In this document: positions 63,601-64,000 of the stretch, piece by piece
Layout of the letters: every line of letters begins with the position of its first letter
Numbering within the stretch: the first letter of the stretch is position 1
Assembly: GCA_025345505.1 (NCBI GenBank)
Contig: JANVCC010000064.1
Span: 3,361,538-3,425,537, forward strand
Direction: 5' to 3'
DNA from: Todiramphus chloris collaris
Lineage: Eukaryota > Chordata > Aves > Coraciiformes > Alcedinidae
Length of the DNA: 64,000 nucleotides
The notes under the pieces: generated by a model
Databases searched by the model: none
Told to the model about the DNA's origin: nothing
Seen by the model: only the letters and a program-made list of their open reading frames with translations
Made by a program: the position numbers and the translations under genes

Positions 63601-63879
63601 TGCCTCGCTAGCTAGTATCTCACAGTGACTGATTCAGCTGTCTCGCCTCTGTCTTCACTGCAGGCTATTACTGTGATGGCCAGCAGGGGCCACTCACCGA
63701 TTTCACCCTTTACCCGTGCCCGCCAGGCTTTTACTGCCCACCAGGGACGAAAAGCAGCACACAGTACAGTTGCCCTGCAGGAACCTTTGGGCCAAGGCAA
63801 AAACTGAAAACGGTGAAGGAATGTCAAAGATGCCCACCAGGAAAATACTGTGAATTCTCTGGACTTGCTGCCCCAACGG
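42545..63879 (+). CDS. Giant GCC2/GCC3-type cysteine-rich extracellular repeat protein (5' and middle part; 3' end outside window)
   Basis: This is the joined gene model: a probable first coding exon and 30 repeat exons, 4,654 coding bases, one open frame of about 1,551 codons that continues past the right edge. All junctions are GT-AG with compatible phases. The protein is a long run of short disulfide-rich units of the form C-P-x-G-x-[YF]-C-P-x-G-[TS]...P-C-P-x-G-T-[YW]...C-x-x-C-P-x-G-[FY]-[YFH]-C. These are characteristic of the GCC2/GCC3 (ephrin-receptor-like) fold also found in SVEP1, SCUBE and ELAPOR proteins and distantly like TNFR modules. I count about 68 C-P-x-G motifs and at least 14 N-x-S/T sequons, which fits a glycosylated, secreted or surface-anchored protein. 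No enzyme motif, EGF, CUB, VWD or transmembrane segment is visible in this part; any membrane anchor would lie beyond the window. Exons are 58-225 bases. Ligand, partner and tissue cannot be read from the sequence. I do not recognise a named vertebrate gene. Confidence 0.85.
43692..43791 (+). CDS. Exon 2: first cysteine-rich segment
   Basis: Enters in phase 1 after CCCTCTCAG and leaves in phase 2 at TTTCTA/GTAAGT. It encodes EDCSIDCQTHC, then CGQGLYYTAGSC and the first typical motif ECPTGF. The closely spaced N-terminal cysteines differ from the repeats that follow and may form a small capping unit. A second in-frame acceptor 18 bases upstream (TTTGAG, exon start 43674) would add six residues. 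Confidence 0.8.
44009..44096 (+). CDS. Exon 3: repeat continuation
   Basis: The acceptor TTTTTGATCTAG completes the tyrosine split after exon 2, so the motif reads ECPTGFYCPGGQ across the junction. It continues with RKCPLGTANELTGQ and ends in phase 0 at GCCTGCCAG/GTAAAC. The intact motif spanning the junction is strong support for both splice sites. Confidence 0.85.
44494..44682 (+). CDS. Exon 4: three repeat units
   Basis: 63 codons, phase 0 at both ends, acceptor CTTGCTGCAG and donor AGACAG/GTACAG. It encodes DCPRGYLSLESGAGCRACPD, then GYSC, CGPGQYSPEGELEC, QECPERYICPDGQ. Cysteine spacing is that of two complete GCC-type units. One motif has Glu-Arg in place of x-Gly (CPER). Confidence 0.88.
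44815..44923 (+). CDS. Exon 5: atypical repeat segment
   Basis: Phase 0 in after CTTCCCCTAG, phase 1 out at CCCACGG/GTAGGT. It encodes HCLAGQQPNPSRTHCVTYTP, then DEDALLCQPCPTG. Only the last motif is canonical; the first half lacks a C-P-x-G and is longer between cysteines. The glycine codon is split across the 1.9 kb intron that follows. Confidence 0.82.
46805..46909 (+). CDS. Exon 6: repeat segment with serine-rich loop
   Basis: Phase 1 at both ends. After TTCTCTATAG it reads GHFCSDGLAVPPCPAGTLKP, then KEELHTLSSSSLCLPG. The first half is canonical. The loop before the last cysteine is unusually polar and serine-rich. The donor is GTCTGT, weaker than its neighbours, so this exon's end is less certain, although frame and the restored CLPG motif support it. 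Confidence 0.75.
49706..49898 (+). CDS. Exon 7: two full repeat units
   Basis: The acceptor TCTCTCTTTAG follows the longest intron within the repeat region (about 2.8 kb). It encodes CLKCPAGYFCPAGASFPVPC, QPGTYNPLQGQDEAADC, RACPAGRAC and ends at CCAGG/GTAAGC in phase 2. Spacing matches the consensus C-x-x-CPAGxxCPAG...PC-x-PGTYN closely. A 195-codon - strand frame overlaps it and is taken as a shadow. Confidence 0.88.
50391..50527 (+). CDS. Exon 8: repeat unit
   Basis: Phase 2 in after GTGTTGTTAG and phase 1 out at GTGAGAG/GTAGGT. It encodes YVCPAGSSSPHLPSNACPPG, TIGNDFNLFDKSQC, EICPAGFVCVR. The pattern is one full unit plus the first half of the next, completed in exon 9. Confidence 0.85.
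51086..51310 (+). CDS. Exon 9: two repeat units, longest exon
   Basis: 225 bases, phase 1 at both ends, acceptor TCGTGTTTACAG and donor CCTCAAG/GTAGGC. It encodes TPCPVGHYCPPGTKHPMQ, CAPGTWSNRTSL, CFPCPPGWFCLGGARIPTG, and MCSSGHYCPQG. The sequon NRT lies in the GTW loop. The block HYCPPGT-x-HP...GTW recurs in exon 20. Confidence 0.9.
51784..51925 (+). CDS. Exon 10: repeat unit
   Basis: Phase 1 in after TTTCTTTGGGAAG (an AAG acceptor with a short pyrimidine tract) and phase 2 out at CCGGT/GTAAGT. It encodes QQPCPAGTYSTRLGSGRVED, CAACPAGAFCTSGTSKPALC, then P. The C-x-x-CPAG hallmark is intact. Confidence 0.82.
52220..52343 (+). CDS. Exon 11: repeat unit
   Basis: The acceptor TTTTCTCCTGCAG completes the codon for Val before GTYRVDRGAKAAADCIPCPG. 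The exon continues GYYCPELGTVTPRTCGAGNF and ends in phase 0 (TTCTCA/GTAAGC). The sequon NFS is at the end. From here the next exons use mainly phase 0 junctions. Confidence 0.85.
53317..53508 (+). CDS. Exon 12: repeat segment with divergent loop
   Basis: 64 codons, phase 0 at both ends, acceptor TTGATGTTGCAG. It encodes DQGSASCLPCLFGHYCASEH, then a hydrophobic loop VMLLAMVCPAG, LLCPEGQK, and ACPRGYYCPQGDN before GTGAGT. CLFG replaces the usual CPxG, and the loop MLLAM is unusual for a disulfide-rich surface unit. Confidence 0.82.
53914..54051 (+). CDS. Exon 13: repeat unit
   Basis: 46 codons in phase 0, acceptor ATTTCATTTCAAG and donor CACCCT/GTAAGT. It encodes HAKPCPNGTYGEQRGL, CLPCPAGKYCYTGGIEPSG. 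The sequon NGT overlaps the CPNG motif. The spacing is fully canonical. Confidence 0.86.
54696..54875 (+). CDS. Exon 14: two repeat units
   Basis: 60 codons in phase 0, acceptor TTTGCTTTCCAG and donor CCAGCA/GTGAGT. It encodes TGNCPPGYNCPPGTGF, CMPGFWDNSSIEDEDTC, KPCPRGFYCDSPATSEP, ACPA; the last motif is completed to CPAG by exon 15. The sequon NSS lies in the loop after GFW. Confidence 0.9.
54978..55172 (+). CDS. Exon 15: two and a half repeat units
   Basis: 65 codons in phase 0, acceptor GGTTTTTTTGCAG, donor ACTCCA/GTAAGT. It encodes GFYCVAGSSKPEPCPEGTYS, NKKGLSGPSECSPCDHGFYC, TGPSGPCEAGFYCQG. The pattern PSGPC-x-AGFYC-x-G recurs in exons 17, 23 and 25 and marks the end of a longer repeat. 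Confidence 0.9.
55653..55801 (+). CDS. Exon 16: repeat with PTDGVTGD linker
   Basis: Phase 0 in after TTCTCCAATTTCAG, phase 2 out at CCACCTGG/GTGAGT. It encodes LPTDGVTGDVCPAGAYCPPG, then PIPCPPGTYSNVSGL, CLDCPPG. The DGVTGD linker reappears as DGITGD in exon 21 and DGVTGN in exon 29. The sequon NVS is present. An internal GTGAGT at 55755 inside the exon is not used in this model. Confidence 0.9.
56019..56187 (+). CDS. Exon 17: repeat unit with lost cysteines
   Basis: The acceptor TTTTCCCCACGTAG completes Gly and gives GLYCDGTNNQAPSGPCEPGY, FCTGGAKSALQQVVMEGHYS, LTGAFKPEPCPLG. By alignment with exons 20 and 21, the segment MEGHYSLTG sits where CPxGHYCPxG is expected, so two cysteines appear to be missing. 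It ends in phase 0 at CAGCCT/GTAAGT. Confidence 0.86.
56768..56902 (+). CDS. Exon 18: repeat unit
   Basis: 45 codons in phase 0, acceptor TTCCTTCTTTAG, donor CCAGTG/GTAAGA. It encodes GRGQSLCRDCPEGTFCNETG, then DCPKGHFCLAGSSLPIPC and PV. The sequon NET follows a cysteine. The last motif, CPV, is completed to CPVGTY by exon 19. Confidence 0.88.
56997..57140 (+). CDS. Exon 19: repeat unit
   Basis: 48 codons in phase 0, acceptor TCTCTCTCTGCAG, donor TCCCCT/GTGAGT. It encodes GTYTDVVRAGSCKPCPAGTY, CSMAGLTEPEGRCQPGYYC and RQGSNTSSP. The sequon NTS is near the end. It has the canonical C-x-x-CPAG-T-Y-C form. Confidence 0.9.
57228..57429 (+). CDS. Exon 20: two repeat units
   Basis: Phase 0 in after TTTTCCTTGCTTCAG, phase 1 out at GCACAAG/GTGAGA. 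It encodes GDLCPQGHYCPAGTTHPREM, PCPAGTWNGQRGAQDATWC, CAPGFFCNMSGQDAPAG and LCAQG. The HYCPAGTTHP...GTW block closely resembles exon 9, suggesting a shared ancestor unit. The sequon NMS is present. Confidence 0.9.
57517..57657 (+). CDS. Exon 21: repeat unit with DGITGD linker
   Basis: Phase 1 at both ends, acceptor CTGCCTGAAG (AAG type), donor ACAACAG/GTCAGG. It encodes YYCTGGTKTAKPEDGITGDL, CPRGHFCPAGSAAPSPCPSG, EYNNATG. The linker resembles exons 16 and 29. The sequon NAT is present. The donor GTCAGG is weaker than most, but frame and motif continuity support it. Confidence 0.85.
58173..58355 (+). CDS. Exon 22: two repeat units
   Basis: 61 codons, phase 1 at both ends, acceptor TATTTCCTTCACAG, donor CCTGCAG/GTGAGG. 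It encodes QDKCFPCPAGFHCSEGLRH, RCPPGFYCPQKSGIGFSPC, PPGTYNPSYGVSEEERCQQC, PAG. One motif reads CPQK rather than CPxG. Confidence 0.9.
58764..58835 (+). CDS. Exon 23: small repeat exon
   Basis: Only 72 bases, phase 1 at both ends, acceptor GTGGTTTTCCAG, donor ACAGCAG/GTACTG. It encodes MFCGEWGLSSPSGPCWPGFF, CTAG. The exon length is a multiple of three with symmetric phase, so skipping it would keep the frame. The PSGPC-x-PGFFC-x-AG form matches the repeat-end motif of exons 15, 17 and 25. Confidence 0.85.
59441..59567 (+). CDS. Exon 24: repeat unit
   Basis: Phase 1 in after ATCTTTCTCATGTAG, phase 2 out at CAGACAG/GTAAGC. It encodes ASVPNPTGATNTSTGGPCPP, GHFCPVGTSIPQQCPVGTYS, D. The sequon NTS precedes the GGPCPPGHFCPVGT block, which is echoed in exon 26. 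Confidence 0.88.
59793..59932 (+). CDS. Exon 25: repeat unit
   Basis: Phase 2 in after GTCCCTCCCCAG, phase 1 out at CCACCTG/GTGAGC. It encodes RLYNWQDSSCTVCPSGYYC, SSAGLTAPSGPCSAGYYC, LSGASLPSPP. The split Arg codon and the motif YSD-RLYNWQ across the junction confirm the splice to exon 24. Confidence 0.88.
60036..60305 (+). other. Candidate phase-matched cassette exon in intron 25 (unproven)
   Basis: The acceptor CTCCTTTTTCCCCAG is followed by a 270-base open segment that enters in phase 1 and leaves in phase 1 at GGTATAG/GTGAAA. It could therefore be included between exons 25 and 26 without breaking the frame. It would encode 90 residues, including HIDFVGDVWNNAYLPRMKKW and RVPACNGHSLNPPWHF, which are cysteine-poor and unlike the flanking repeats. 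I do not recognise the sequence. Chance openness is the main alternative, so the model leaves it out. Confidence 0.2.
60435..60638 (+). CDS. Exon 26: two repeat units
   Basis: 68 codons, phase 1 at both ends, acceptor TTTCTGTGTCCTAG, donor CCCAAAG/GTGAGA. It encodes GGPCPVSHFCPEGTSFPLPC, LAGTYNNLTRQAACFPCAAG, YYCPENTTSYHQNPCPAG and FYCPKG. It has two sequons (NLT, NTT). CPVS replaces the first CPxG, and CLAG and CAAG replace two others. Confidence 0.9.
60997..61146 (+). CDS. Exon 27: repeat unit
   Basis: 50 codons, phase 1 at both ends, acceptor TCTTTATTCCAAAG (AAG type), donor GATGCAG/GTGAGT. It encodes TRFATEFPCPRGYYNPDPMT, SCLPCPPGHYCGKENLTAPS, GKCDAG. The sequon NLT is present, and the spacing is canonical. 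Confidence 0.88.
61389..61568 (+). CDS. Exon 28: repeat unit with divergent first half
   Basis: Phase 1 at both ends, acceptor TTTCTGTTCTCAG, donor GCCTCGG/GTTAGT. It encodes WFCISAAWTSRPFDLDNYTN, ANCLCPATATGGKCIAGFYC, PKGSSEPLSCPPGLYC, NASG. The CLCPATATGGKC block has shorter cysteine spacing than other units. The sequon NAS crosses into exon 29's glycine. Confidence 0.86.
62131..62247 (+). CDS. Exon 29: repeat with DGVTGN linker
   Basis: 39 codons, phase 1 at both ends, acceptor CTCTGTCTTCCAG, donor TACTGCA/GTAAGT. It encodes LPVPSGECAAGFYCKGGAAL, PKPTDGVTGNICPVGTYC. The linker is the third copy of the D-G-[VI]-T-G-[DN] element (also exons 16 and 21). Confidence 0.87.
62690..62839 (+). CDS. 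Exon 30: repeat unit
   Basis: 50 codons, phase 1 at both ends, acceptor CTTCTGTTCTTGCAG, donor TGGGAAG/GTGAGT. It encodes VPKLCPAGTFSSLLGRRTLS, ECQPCPSGFYCEVPGLSAPT, GECWEG. A second AG six bases into the exon (62695) would shorten it by two codons in frame, a possible tandem acceptor. Confidence 0.86.
63664..63879 (+). CDS. Exon 31: two repeat units; last exon seen
   Basis: 72 codons, phase 1 at both ends, acceptor CTGTCTTCACTGCAG, donor CCAACGG/GTATAT. It encodes YYCDGQQGPLTDFTLYPC, PPGFYCPPGTKSSTQYSCPA, GTFGPRQKLKTVKECQRC, PPGKYCEFSGLAAPTG. The donor is weaker than usual, but the frame leaves in phase 1 like its neighbours. The gene continues beyond 64000. Confidence 0.85.
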
Positions 63880-64000
63880 GTATATTGCTGTTATGAGCTT
63901 ATTTGCTAGTGCTTGAGAGTCGTGTCAATGCCTGATGGTTAGAGCCAGGGTTCTAGGGTTCTGATCTCAGCCAAGGTGAGCCATCCCATTTTACTTGTCA
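63880..64000 (+). other. Start of intron 31, cut by window edge
   Basis: Non-coding sequence follows the GTATAT donor and includes an early stop in the continuing frame, as expected for an intron. The next exon lies beyond the window. Confidence 0.7.

Larger units (their letters stand above)
55802..63663 (+). other. Introns 16-30 of the cysteine-rich gene
   Basis: These introns run from about 90 to 820 bases. Intron 17 (56188-56767) has A6 followed by G9 near 56306-56314. Intron 25 (59933-60434) holds the candidate cassette exon listed separately. Intron 30 (62840-63663) is the longest. No other coding or repeat feature is clear. Confidence 0.7.

Overview
This window looks like vertebrate nuclear DNA, most likely from a bird or another sauropsid. 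The reasons are spliced genes with short GT-AG introns, little recognisable interspersed repeat, and single-copy sequence almost throughout. No prokaryotic or viral gene organisation is visible. The species cannot be named from what I can see.

Layout. (1) 1 to about 9.5 kb has no recognisable protein. Its + strand is rich in A and C, it carries AATAAA signals on the - strand near 1.12 and 1.44 kb, and it is best read as a leftward transcription unit of unknown product. (2) About 9.47-9.85 kb is a CpG-enriched segment where the base skew flips, with two inverted CCAAT boxes at its right edge. I read it as a divergent promoter. (3) 9.85-42.5 kb is G/T-skewed on the + strand, as in a rightward transcript, but I found no convincing coding exon. 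It holds a fossil LINE reverse-transcriptase fragment (30.8-31.0 kb), an alternating purine-pyrimidine tract (39.7 kb), homopolymer runs, and a CpG-rich segment open on both strands (40.76-41.17 kb). (4) 42.5 kb to the right edge is the main content: a + strand gene whose exons I reconstructed one by one.

The gene has 30 well-supported exons (43692-63879) plus a likely first coding exon (42545-42602). Every splice junction is GT-AG and every phase fits, giving one open frame of about 1,551 codons that leaves the window unfinished. The product is almost entirely made of GCC2/GCC3-type (ephrin-receptor-like, TNFR-like) cysteine-rich units, with about 68 Cys-Pro-x-Gly motifs by my count and at least 14 N-glycosylation sequons. 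It is a very large secreted or membrane-anchored extracellular repeat protein. I could not match it to a named gene, so no symbol is given.

How the parts may relate: the rightward skew runs from the divergent promoter into the cysteine-rich gene, so the gene may have a roughly 32 kb 5' intron starting at a non-coding exon near 10.02 kb. Alternatively it may use a nearer promoter around 40.8-42.5 kb. Transcript data would decide.
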